Position numbers and translations under genes: made by a program
The notes under the pieces: model-generated
What the model saw: only the letters and a program-made list of their open reading frames with translations
What the model was told of the DNA's origin: nothing
The model's database searches: none
In this document: positions 21,080 through 30,434 of the stretch, piece after piece
Numbering within the stretch: the stretch's first letter is position 1
Layout: every line of letters starts with the position of its first letter
From: Galeopsis tetrahit
Taxonomy: Eukaryota; Streptophyta; Magnoliopsida; Lamiales; Lamiaceae
DNA: 64,000 nucleotides
Assembly: GCA_963675135.1 (NCBI GenBank)
Contig: OY776126.1
Location: 22,819,195-22,883,194 of the forward strand
Reading direction: 5' to 3'

Positions 21080-21740
21080 ATTGAAGTCGATCGGCGGTGC
21101 ACCTAAATTTTAATTTTAATTTGATGAGTAAAGGACCTGCCGGAAATCCATGCATGTCGGCGGGTGACCCAGCCACCACCATGCCCGACCACCCCCTCGA
21201 CGGCGAAGGCGGCGCTTCGGTCTCGGCCGCTGAAGCCCGAGACCCCTCCTCGAATCGCAATCGCGATTCTTCACTTCCATAACAATCGACATAATCTTCC
21301 ATCTCGGCCACGATCCATGGTGGCCGAAATCCTCTCCTCATTTCGACCACCGACGCGACTGCTTCGATCAATCTCCCTTGCGTTCGCGATCCAGGAGCTT
21401 CTCCTACATCAACGGCGCTCGCCTGCAACACTCGGATCGACGTTGTCTCTCTCTCGTCGTTCATCTCTATCCAAATCGAAGCTACATTGCTTCATCCGTC
21501 TTCTTCACCCTGCTCCTGCGCAGCCTCTTCCTCCGGCTGACGACGGCCCGACGGAGGACTGTGAGTATGTTGCTGATGGATCTCTGACCGGACGACACTC
21601 GGAGCCGGTGACCTTACTGATGAAATCCCAAACGACGACTACTGACCTAGGGTGCCCTCCCATTGGGCTAGGGTTTCCTTCAATTGGGCTTGGTAATGTG
21701 CACCCTCTATTTTCTTTAGTACACCCCGATCTGCACTCTC
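21080..21740. other. GC-rich core of the MULE-like element
   Basis: ~650 bp, markedly richer in GC than the AT-rich arms. It has TAGGGTTT and 'attgggct' plant-transcript-like sequence near its right end. Plus-strand (212 codons, non-ATG start) and minus-strand (128 codons) frames are open, but neither shows a domain I recognise. It could be captured host sequence; this is inference from composition only. Confidence 0.4.
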
Positions 21741-21749
21741 TCCACTTTT

Positions 21750-22245
21750 TTTATGGTATTATTGTTATTGGTATTATTGATACTGGTATTACTAGTTATT
21801 GATTGCGGTATTACTATTAATACACTATTGAATTAATATTAATGATTATTGATTATTAATTGTGGTATTACTGATTATGTGAAATTATTTATTACTGATT
21901 ATTATTATTTTTAAGGTATTACATATTATTGTTTATGGTATTACTGATAATTGTTTTTGGTATTATTGAATATAATTAGATTTGTGGAATTATTTGTTAT
22001 TGTATGAGATATTACTATTCAATGTTCATGGTATTACTACTTACTGTTCATGGTATTACTGATAATTATTTTTTGTATTATTGAATATAATTAGATGTGT
22101 GAAATTATTTGTTATTGTATAAAATTTTACTGATTAATATTAATGGTATTACTGATTAATGTTCGTGGTATTACTAATTATTGTTAATGGTATTACTGAT
22201 TACTGTTTATGGTATTACTGGTTATTACTTGTTGTATTACCGACT
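21750..22245. repeat. GGTATTACTGATTA-type minisatellite
   Basis: About 20 degenerate copies of a ~20-bp unit containing 'ggtattactgattattg'. No coding. Confidence 0.8.
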
Positions 22246-22246
22246 A

Positions 22247-22462
22247 CTCCCTCCTTCCTATTGAAAACTACCCAACTTTCCTTATTCGTTTGTCCCAATG
22301 AAAGTTACTCATTCCTTTTTTGCCAAACTATTCCCTCTCACATTTCATTATATTCTTCTCTCTCTCTCAATCACATCACCTCTCATACATCCACTTATTA
22401 TATCATATTTTTTAACCTCTGTGTCCGAAGCTCATGAGGAGCTTTCACTGGGACGGAGGGAT
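22247..22462. mobile_element. Stowaway MITE nested in the MULE-like element
   Basis: Ends CTCCCTCCTTCC and (reverse) ATCCCTCCGTCC with TA at 22245-22246 and 22463-22464. Confidence 0.75.
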
Positions 22463-22810
22463 TATAATAAAATCATACATATAATATTATTTTGTATTAA
22501 AACTAAAAAAATATACTAATGAAAAAAAAGTAGGAAACAAAAAAAAACGAAGAAATAAAAAGTTTGGAATAAAAATTGAAAATGGGAAGAAAAATTAAAA
22601 AGAAAAAAAATTAAAATTTGTGCCTAATCTCGATAGTTTTTTTTAATTATGTTTTTACGATTTTTTTTCTAAAAATATGAGTGATTTGGTGGTGAATCGA
22701 CGGTAACTCGGCAATGACTCGGTTGTAGATTGTAAATGTATAAATTATGGTTGATTTTATTATATTTTGTGTTAATTAATAAAAAAATAATATAGTCTTT
22801 TAAATGTAAT

Positions 22811-23142
22811 TATTTTAAAAAATATTTTGGGGTGAACTCATAAAATGAGCGGGTGCAGATAATTGTGGTATAAAAATAATTTGGGGGTGAACTCATAAAA
22901 TGAGCGGGTGCAAATAATTTTGGTAAAAATATAATTTGGGGGTGAACTCATAAAATGAGCGGGTGTAGATAACCGTTGTAAAAAAGAAATGATTTGGGGG
23001 TGAACTCATAAAATGAATGGGTGCAGATAACTATGGTAAAAAATGATTTGGGTGAACTCATAAAATGAATGGGTGCAGATAACTATGGTAAAAAATGATT
23101 TGGGGTGAACTCATAAAATTAGCGGGTGTAGATAATTGTTGT
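22811..23142. repeat. Right subterminal tandem array (six units, inverted)
   Basis: Units read GGGGTGAACTCATAAAATGA then GCGGGTGCA; they are the reverse complement of the left array at 20407-20745. Confidence 0.85.
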
Positions 23143-23404
23143 AATAAATTATTTTATTGTATAAGGATAAAAATGTAAATTTACAATAATATATTTTAAT
23201 TAATTTAATTTAATAGAAAATACAAATTTATGACACTTTACGACACATTACGACAATACATATCGTAAAATTTACAAAAGGTAACAGGTCATCAATTCTA
23301 AACCTTTAGATTAGATTTTTAATGGCTTAGATTAACTGACTACGGTAGTCATTACGACACGTTACGATACCCTAACTACATATAGAAGGTCCCTTGTATA
23401 CTAA

Positions 23405-24667
23405 GGCCCCGTTTGGTGCAAAAGATTGTTTAGATAAAATAGATGTAAGATAGGGAATTTTAGATAGATTAGGTGAGATAGTGATTTTTTAAAAATGTAA
23501 TTTAGTGTTTGGTGTGTTAGATAAGAGGTGGGTTATAATTTAAAGTTTATGAGTGATTTACTATTTTGCCCTCTTAATATTTGCAAAATGACACGAGATG
23601 CCCTTTTATTAACCCAAAAACCCTAACATAAAAAAAATTAAAAAGCGTAAGGTGCCATTGTTTCCTTCTTCTTTGTGAATCGTCACCGGCAACAAGGGGA
23701 TTTGATCGACGGTGCCTTCTTCAACGGCCACAAGGTGAAAAAAGGACACGAGGGCGTCTTCCGTAACAGTTCGTTTACGACCGCGGTTAAATACGGCATC
23801 GTTTCGACGTCCTTCTCGTCCACCTTTTTCGACCCGACTGTTGATCGGATCTCATCGTAGAGCCGGGTTTGGATTTCCGGATTCTCGATCATTCTCGCCA
23901 CCGCCCACTCGATTGCGGTGGCGGTGGTATCAGTGCCGCCGTTGAGGAACTCGGAACAGAGTGTCACGATTTCCGCATTCGACGGGCATGATTTTCGCCC
24001 TTCGATTTTGGGATCGAAGAGAGTGTCTAAGTAGGAGAAAGAAGCGGCGGTTTTGTCAGATCTAGGGTTTTTAATAGCGTTTCGCCTCTTTTCGATTAGG
24101 GGAATTAGGGTTTCGATTTGCTCGTTTCTCACCTCCCATACCTTTTTCCTCTGTTTCGAGAAAAACGGGCTCAAAATCGGGAGATAATCGTCTAATCGCG
24201 GATCGAGAACAATGAGAACCGCTTTCATCATATGATCCACTTTCTCGATTGTCTTCTCATCCATTTCCACGCCGAAACACATGGATAGAAGTATGCAAAA
24301 AACGGCGAATCTGGCGTTCTTCAGCACCCAATCAAGCCCCTCGTTCTCCGCCGCCATCGCCATCGCCAAATCGACAGAGAGTTTTATTTCGTGTGTGAAA
24401 TGGTGGAATGAGTGAATTGGAGTGAAATGTGGATTTAAATACCCAGGGGGTATTTTTGTCCAAAGTGGTGAAATTTTTTCCGGAAAAACCAATCTTGGCA
24501 CAATCTTAGGGTATTGAAAAGGATTACAATGAGGGATTTTGTAGGGTTTACATGCGGGCTTGGCACCAAAACGCGGGCCCAAGTCTTGCAAACCAAACTA
24601 CAAATTAGCCCAGATAAGGCCCCTTATCTACCCTTATCTACCCTTCTCTTGGACACCAAACATGGCC
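23405..24667. mobile_element. PIF/Harbinger-like element carrying a P450 gene fragment
   Basis: 1263 bp with inverted ends GGCCCCGTTTGGTG and GGCCATGTTTGGTG (12 of 14 match) and the 3-bp duplication TAA (23402-23404, 24668-24670), both typical of Tourist/Harbinger. No transposase. The interior holds a ~620 bp minus-strand segment of a cytochrome P450 gene, so this looks like a gene-capturing (Pack-type) element. Confidence 0.78.
23755..24380 (-). pseudogene. CYP77A-type cytochrome P450 fragment captured by a transposon
   Basis: About 205 residues of a plant P450 lie in a 302-codon open frame (23683-24591). Recognisable blocks in order are: NARFAVFCILLSMCFGVEMD; LDPRLDDYLPILSPFFSKQR; FSYLDTLFD; the I-helix oxygen-binding motif LNGGTDTTATAIEW; and the K-helix ExxR as ELLRK. 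These blocks are characteristic of CYP77A, whose members hydroxylate or epoxidise fatty acids in cutin synthesis. The N-terminal anchor and the heme-binding FxxGxRxCPG region are absent, so it cannot be active. After ELLRK the frame is lost. An ATG at 24363 would start MAMAAENEG. The ends of the open frame run into transposon arm sequence. It is probably from one exon or a cDNA-like part of a host gene elsewhere. Confidence 0.85.
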
Positions 24668-24670
24668 TAA

Positions 24671-25865
24671 CATTAATAGAAAGATAATGAGATTATACTC
24701 CTAAGAAAACGAAAACCAGAAGAAGAAAGGACAGACTGGTCTTTTATACACCACTTAAATTTTGTGATAAAAAAGGCTTATGTAAATTGACAAATTTATT
24801 TTTATATGAAAACCATTAGTTAAATTAGATTTTTTCCCCTCTTTTCACCCTCTTTAATTTACATATATATGGTCTATTTTTCCCATCCAAAGATCACACT
24901 ACACAATCATTAAAATTCAATAGAATATTTAATCTAAAACAAATACTCCTTCCTTCCGTTCCTAAATATTTTTTTTAAATGTAAGAACATACTTTCTAAA
25001 AAAGAGCTACTCATTTTTTTTTTTTTTACTATTTAATTATTTATTGAAATTTAGATATTATTCAGCAACCAGAAAAAGAAAGGCAACAAAATTAACTTCA
25101 TCTATCGTTTAACCGGAAATTAGATGAGGAATAATATCCATCATAATTTGCAATTCTATATATATCAAGCTCCGTCTTTCGTGTGGTCGAACGTCCAACT
25201 GTATTATGACAGACGATTCTAGCTGGACACCAACCCACTGCACTACCCCGTTCACTCCTTCCTCCATTTTTATGGTAGGGATATGACTGCACCACCCCGT
25301 TCACTCCTTCCTCCATTTTTATGGTAGGGGCCCGTTCACTCCTTCCTCCATTTTTATTTTTATGGTAGGGGATAAATTGAGAGAGTGTTTGAATTTAAGA
25401 ATGTAGAAAGAGAAAAAGAATTTTTGATTTTGGAAATTGGGGAAGAGAAGGGAAATGACTGGATAAAACATTGACCCAATTTTAAAACATGAAGTTAAGG
25501 AGTAAATTTGGGGTTTTGCCTCATTTTTGTTGTTTTACATAATACCAAAAAAAACACTATTTTTATCCTAATGTTATCTATTTTAAAATTCTGCATTCCT
25601 ATACTTTTATATTTTTTATTTAATTACGAATTCAATAATTTTAAAGAAAACATTTCAATCATGCACTCATTTTATAAATTAAAGCAGAATTTAATCTAGG
25701 TCCTTATATAATATGAACATGATTTTAATTAAACTGCTGACAAATGTTCTCTATATTATTCTACAAACTTTTAGAACTACAAATTTCATCTCAAAGTTCA
25801 TAATTGTTCTCTAAACAAAAAATAATTTTGTATACTCAAACTTTTTATAATTTTATAAGCATTTT
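24671..25865. other. Intergenic DNA
   Basis: No supported gene. It contains a single Stowaway-like 'actccttccttccgt' terminus near 24951 with no partner end, and the tandem repeat at 25239-25370. Confidence 0.4.
25239..25370. repeat. Three copies of a ~42-bp unit
   Basis: Units contain CCCCGTTCACTCCTTCCTCC followed by 'atttttatggtaggg'; starts near 25239, 25288 and 25330. Imperfect spacing. Confidence 0.8.
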
Positions 25866-26129
25866 AACATTGAGAAAGGTGCTCAAGTTTTGTTGAGCGT
25901 AGGGAGGGAAAGGACTTTGCCATATGATAAAGCTTGTGAACTGTGTGGTGGATCCCTCCCAGATTACATACCCAAGGAGAGCATCCCTCGTATTTTGCAG
26001 TTAGGCGAAAGCCCAGGCTGCCCCTGCGGTGGCACACACCTGGGCAACATCAACGAGATTTTGAGTCTAAAGGTTTCCCAAATTCGGACAAAAAAAGGAA
26101 TGACAAAAGTTTTCTACAATATTGGATAG
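25866..26129 (+). pseudogene. C-terminal fragment of an AlaX-like tRNA-editing (tRNA_SAD) protein
   Basis: An open frame of ~85 codons ends at the TAG at 26127-26129. It reads IEKGAQVLLSVGRERTLPYD, then ACELCGGSLPDYIPKE, GCPCGGTHLGNINEI, and ends KGMTKVFYNIG. This matches the end of the alanyl/threonyl tRNA synthetase second additional domain found in stand-alone AlaX-like proteins. These deacylate mischarged tRNA-Ala; the CGGTH Cys and His are zinc ligands. The N-terminal half with the HxxxH motif is not seen upstream, and no initiating ATG is present. It is therefore a stranded terminal exon or gene fragment. A solo LTR starts 75 bp downstream. It could be the last exon of a real gene with distant exons, which I judge less likely. 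Confidence 0.6.
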
Positions 26130-26204
26130 CCTGTTGGTGATGATTCTTGAACCTATATTATTGTATCCCTTGATCATGTTAAGGGTGTTTTCAAGTGCAC
26201 TAGA

Positions 26205-26462
26205 TGTTGATATGTCTTGAATCACACACTTCGCTGAGTTGTTCGGGGGTCTCGCTGTATTGGGCTTTAAGCCCAATTTCGGTGTTTTATCTCAGTGCTA
26301 TATATATGGTCTTTGAGATCTGTAATCTGTAACCCTAATTGAGTAATAAAATCCGTTCTCCTCTCTGCCCGTGGACGTAGCCAATTCATTGGTGAACCAC
26401 GTAAATCACTTGTCTTCTTTACGTTTCTTGTTCATGCTCTATAATCATATTCTGTCACAACA
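26205..26462 (+). mobile_element. Solo LTR (Copia type)
   Basis: 258 bp beginning TGTTG and ending CAACA, with a TATA-like 'gctatatatatgg', 'gtaataaaatcc', and the U5 phrase 'gtggacgtagcc...aaccacgtaaatc' common in plant Copia LTRs. Flanks are CTAGA (26200-26204) and GTAGA (26463-26467), a 4-of-5 duplication. No primer-binding site or coding region adjoins it. Confidence 0.7.
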
Positions 26463-26467
26463 GTAGA

Positions 26468-27146
26468 TTTTGTGTAGAAGTACTTTTTTCAAGTGCAATA
26501 GAAATGTGCTTTAGTTTTGTATTTAGATTGCAAACCAGCAATAAGACATCTTATAAACGTATTAAAAAAATTGCATTTTTTTTTTATCGGTAAAAAAAAA
26601 AAACTACTATACATTCATACCTCATGCACGAGTACGAAAACATTATTAGATAAGAACTCACATACAATTAATATAAGGGTAAATTCTTAATAAGGTCATT
26701 TCACTCAAACTTTTATATAATAGGGAATAGGTTTTTATTTTTTATCCAATAGAGTCAAATTGACACTTAAAAGACAAAGTTGTCATTTTTCCCATTTAAA
26801 TAATTTCAAAATAATTAATTCTCGAAAAAAGCAAATCTATCACCTTCCTTAATTCAAATATTCCTAAAAATAAGACAATTTGAATTAATTAGCTGACTTT
26901 GTGTATCTAAAAGATTCCTAAAAATAAGGCAAATATATCACCTTCCTTAATTCAAATAATTATCCAACGCAAATTTAAATTAATAATTCTGAATTTTATG
27001 ATCCAGAATTAAATTACACAAGAGTCATAACACAATTAAATCACAAAAAGACTCATAAATTTCTTGAGTTTATAACATGACGAAGATGGTGCAAAAATTG
27101 GACACGTAAGCATGATGTCCAGTATGCAATACTCGTTCTCATACAA

Positions 27147-27185
<39 letters not shown>

Positions 27186-27410
27186 AATTATGAATTATAA
27201 TATGCACAATTGACTGAATTTTTGTATGAAAATGCATATACATCACGTAATATATGAAGGACAAAATGCATATAAAGGAATGCATATAAACATGACGGCA
27301 AATATGCATACGTATAGAAAGGAATGTACTAAAGTGCATGTAAACAATTTTGCATAAAAACATGCAAACAAAAGTGCATCTGAACATACAAACAAAAGCT
27401 CGGCAGAAGT
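26468..27410. other. AT-rich intergenic DNA
   Basis: No supported gene. It contains a (TA)n microsatellite at 27149-27179 and scattered 'aaatgcatata' repeats at 27225-27400. Confidence 0.45.
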
Positions 27411-27540
27411 ACTCACCGCTTCCTTGACTCGTGCCGGAAATAACGGGACCCTCCAGCTTTTTCTCCTCTAAACTCGGCCATGGCTTCGCCTTCTTCCAGG
27501 TGGTCTCGACGGTGGACCACACCTTGCAAGACGGCAAGGG

Positions 27541-27665
27541 CTCTGCAATTTCTTCACGACGTCGGCCATGGTGGGGGCTCTGCAATTTCTTCACGACGTC
27601 GGCCATGGTGGGGGCTCTGCAAAATCTGTTCGCCATGGTGGGGGGCTCTGCAAAATCTGTTTCCC
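27541..27665. repeat. GC-rich 37-bp tandem repeat upstream of gene D
   Basis: Four copies starting at 27541, 27578, 27615 and 27646. Each begins CTCTGCAA and contains GCCATGGTGGGGG; the third is shortened to 31 bp. It lies in a GC-rich block (27420-27910) with open frames on both strands but no recognisable protein. Confidence 0.85.
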
Positions 27666-27964
27666 CAAACGGCACAGATGAAGATCTTCGTCCGGCGACC
27701 CCCTATAAAGACGACGAAGTCACGACGACTTCCCCAGCCATGGCGGCGGCCACAAAGCTTCATCTTCGCCATGGCAGATCGACGGCGGAGCTTCAAGGGC
27801 GGCGACCATGGAGTTCAAGGCGGACGACAATGGTGGGGGCGTCGACGGCGAACAGCTTGGCCATGGCGATGGTGGTGGCCGTCTTCGCCGGAGAGTTGGA
27901 GGCGACATCGCCATAGTAGAAGTGACTCTATTTTGCACTGTGGTCTTCAAAACAATTAAAGAAG

Positions 27965-28186
27965 ATGAACTTTAAAGTGGGAGGCCGCAGAGTCATGATC
28001 GTTTTAGTGGTAATAATCGTGGTGGTATTTGTATGTTGTGTGATAATTGATAAATGTAAGCAGCAAGATCAAAGGGACGGTGCACAAGCGGTTGTTGAAA
28101 TCCAGCCGCCTTGCTGTTGCGGCCGCGATGATGGTGATGGTGGTGGTGGCTGTGGCGGCGGATGCGGGGCGGAGATTAAGTGTTGA
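27965..28186 (+). CDS. Small transmembrane protein with GGGCGGGCG tail (family member D)
   Basis: 73 residues from the ATG at 27965. Residues 10-28 are a very hydrophobic Val/Ile anchor, with CC at 24-25 and DKCKQ just after it. A polar segment QRDGAQAVVEIQPP then leads to CCCGRDDGD and the tail GGGGCGGGCG, ending AEIKC. The overall plan (anchor, membrane-edge Cys, short linker, Gly/Cys tail) matches the proteins at 5854 and 10360. The VILG motif is replaced by DGAQAVVEI and the tail is short. No TATA box is obvious upstream; the preceding 500 bp are GC-rich repeats. A LINE begins within ~70 bp of its stop. It may be a displaced or decaying copy. Function unknown. Confidence 0.62.
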   Translation: MNFKVGGRRVMIVLVVIIVVVFVCCVIIDKCKQQDQRDGAQAVVEIQPPCCCGRDDGDGGGGCGGGCGAEIKC

Positions 28187-28716
28187 GTACTGTGTGCGTG
28201 GATCAATATTATTGTTTCAGTTTCCTTGTAAAAATTGACTTAATTGTAAATGTCTAGAGAGAGAGTGAGAGAGGGGGAGGAGAGTGGGTGAGAGTAAGCC
28301 GTAGGAACAACCGTCCCTATTCCGAGAGTTTCCCGGTGAGGCACACAAATAATCCCAACCGTAGCTATACCCTTACCCGTAGACAGCCCCAGAGGACAGG
28401 TAGGAAACCAGAAGAGGAAGAGACGTATCGACGGAAAACACGTGGGAATGCCGCCTGGCGGGAGAAGCTTGTCGACCTCAAGATGAGAAATGTGGCTACC
28501 TTCTTCTTCAGAAACTTTCCGGTCGAATGCACAACGGACGACTTAAAATAAAGCTTTGAGAGAGTCGGTAAGGTGATGGACATTTTCAGACCACTCAAGA
28601 AGGATAGAGAGGGCAAACCTTTTGGCTTCGTTAGGTTTGAATGCAATACAGACGAAGCAAGCATGCTCCAAGCTCTCAACGAAGTATGGATGGGGAGTTA
28701 TAAAATCAGAGCCTAC

Positions 28717-30434
28717 TGACACGTATTTTTCAATACTCACCTCTCAAGTGTAAGAGGATCCTCGTAGTAAAAGTAAGTATCCGGTTAAATTATCGAACCA
28801 CGGTACTAGTTAGCTAGCGTAGCCTTAGTGTTGTGTGCGTCGCGTAATTATAGTGAAAGAGCATGGGGTGAGCTAAAGACTAAATGTAAAAATCAACAAG
28901 ATAAAAACTAACTAGAAAAAGCAAGTAAACGATTTTTTTTTTTTTTTTTTTGATGGAAGTTAAATACCCATCCCTTTTTTCCCCTCCCCATGACTCGAAC
29001 CCAGGACCTAAGGCCTAGGTAGTGGTGCTCTAACCACTTGAGCTATCCCACTTTGTCAAAAGCAAGTAAACGATGATCAAGATCAAATGGAGAGAGGTAG
29101 TGTTCGGGTGTTCTTCATTATGTGGAAATCAATTAAAGCTTAACTTGGACGTTTAATTCATTGGTTGGTGTATGATAAGAGCAATCACTAAAAATGTATC
29201 TAATAAAGCACCTAAGATCGGGAGGAAGGATAGAGTCGTTCTTACCCGGGTAATCACACAATTAGAGGATTCTACCTAAGCTATACTAATTTAATCCCTA
29301 ATTATGCTTTTCCACTTGAATACTAGAAACCAAACTCCTATGGTCTCCTCACCAATTACCCAAACTCACATTCAAATAATTAGTGTAAATTAATGGGGTT
29401 CTAATGAAAATTACCCAACTCTCGTTGCGATAATCCAATATAATCTCAATTCACTCGACTCCCAACCCTCGATTATACTATCGTCAAGACTAACCAACTC
29501 TCGTTGCACTAATCATGCGTCAAAATATAATCTACTAATTGAAATCAAGCAAATGATCTATCAAAACCTATTAATTTAATCAATACACCACCAATATAAT
29601 TAAACAACCCAAATCAAGCTAAAAATCTAATTCCATCATAAATTCAAACACCCAAACACCAACATACCTTGCTAATAATTAAATTAACAATTGAAAGCAA
29701 GCTTATGAAACATAAATAACAAAACATTAAATTAAAAGAAAGATATCACCTTAAATGGTCTTGTAATCCTCCAATACTTGCAATAAAATAAAATACTACA
29801 TTAAAAACTAGTTAAGGGAGTGAAATTAAACAAATGAGTGGAGTGGAAGGTGGAGAAGAGGGTTTCTCACTTTCTCCTCAATGGTGATGCGCCGAACTCT
29901 CTCTCGCCTCTGCGTGTTAATTCCCCATTTTCTGCCGAAATTGGCTGCTGCCTCTTAGTCCCCCAAAATGAAGCAAAATGGGCCTTTTTTTTATAAATAA
30001 GATGGGCCTAAGGGAATTTAATTCTTAAATGGGCTTCCTCCTGTAAATTAATTCACAATAGTCCAGCATCCTTTAATTCCCAATTTTGGCAATCAAAATG
30101 ATCGAGCACTCCGTGAGTTTTAGCTGCTTTTCAATTTGGGCCATCGAAATGGGCCTCAAATATTAGGCTCCATTATGCTTTTTTTTTTCTTCGTAATTTC
30201 TTCTTGAGTCCAATCATTCTTCCTTCTTCTCGATTTATTCCTTCGATTGACTCTACGATATAATCAAGACGTGTTTTGTTCCATAAATGCTCATTTTTCT
30301 ACAAAAAAAAAAATCAAACTACACCATTTCTCCAAATCAAGTGCATTGAGTCAATTTAATGTAAATAATGCACGAAATTCTATAAAATTATACAAATTAA
30401 ACACATGAATTTCGAGCCATTTTCACACTAATCA
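28717..30434 (-). repeat. LARD 3-prime LTR (left), with SINE inside
   Basis: Aligns along its whole length with 34840-36391 apart from the SINE and a ~20 bp indel near 29540. Confidence 0.9.
28933..29057 (-). mobile_element. tRNA-derived SINE inside the LARD LTR
   Basis: Minus-strand insertion with a T run (poly(A)) at its left. A 15-bp duplication AAAGCAAGTAAACGA lies at 28918-28932 and 29058-29072. The other LTR shows the empty site with a single copy. A box TAGCTCAAGTGG and B box GGTTCGAGTCA are present, followed by a GGGGAGGGGAAAA region. It post-dates insertion of the host element. Confidence 0.92.

Larger units (their letters stand above)
20212..23393. mobile_element. Large non-autonomous MULE-like element with inverted subterminal arrays
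   Basis: A ~3.2 kb composite. A 10-bp direct repeat TTGTATACTA at 20202-20211 and 23394-23403 is the candidate target duplication; the tips are GGGTC and GGGAC. The inner arms are strongly inverted. Six ~55-bp tandem units at 20407-20745 (ACCCGCTCATTTTATGAGTT type) are mirrored by six at 22811-23142 in opposite orientation. Regions around 20780-20960 and 22520-22780 are also complementary. Between them lie a GC-rich core, a short-unit minisatellite and a Stowaway element. The extreme tips match poorly, so the superfamily assignment is inference. No transposase is visible. Confidence 0.65.

Noticed and set aside
21164..21802. 212-codon frame in the MULE-like core as a gene
   Set aside because: It starts at GTG, has no domain, and both strands are open in this GC-rich segment, so the openness is not evidence of coding.
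23683..24591. A functional cytochrome P450 gene
   Set aside because: The heme-binding Cys region and the N-terminal third are missing and the segment sits wholly inside a transposon, so it is a fragment.
24943..24990. Another Stowaway element
   Set aside because: Only one degenerate terminus ('actccttccttccgt') is visible; no partner end with TA was found within several hundred bases.
27139..27959. Several overlapping frames of 76-178 codons on both strands
   Set aside because: All traverse the 37-bp tandem repeat or a (TA)n run, and no domain is recognisable.
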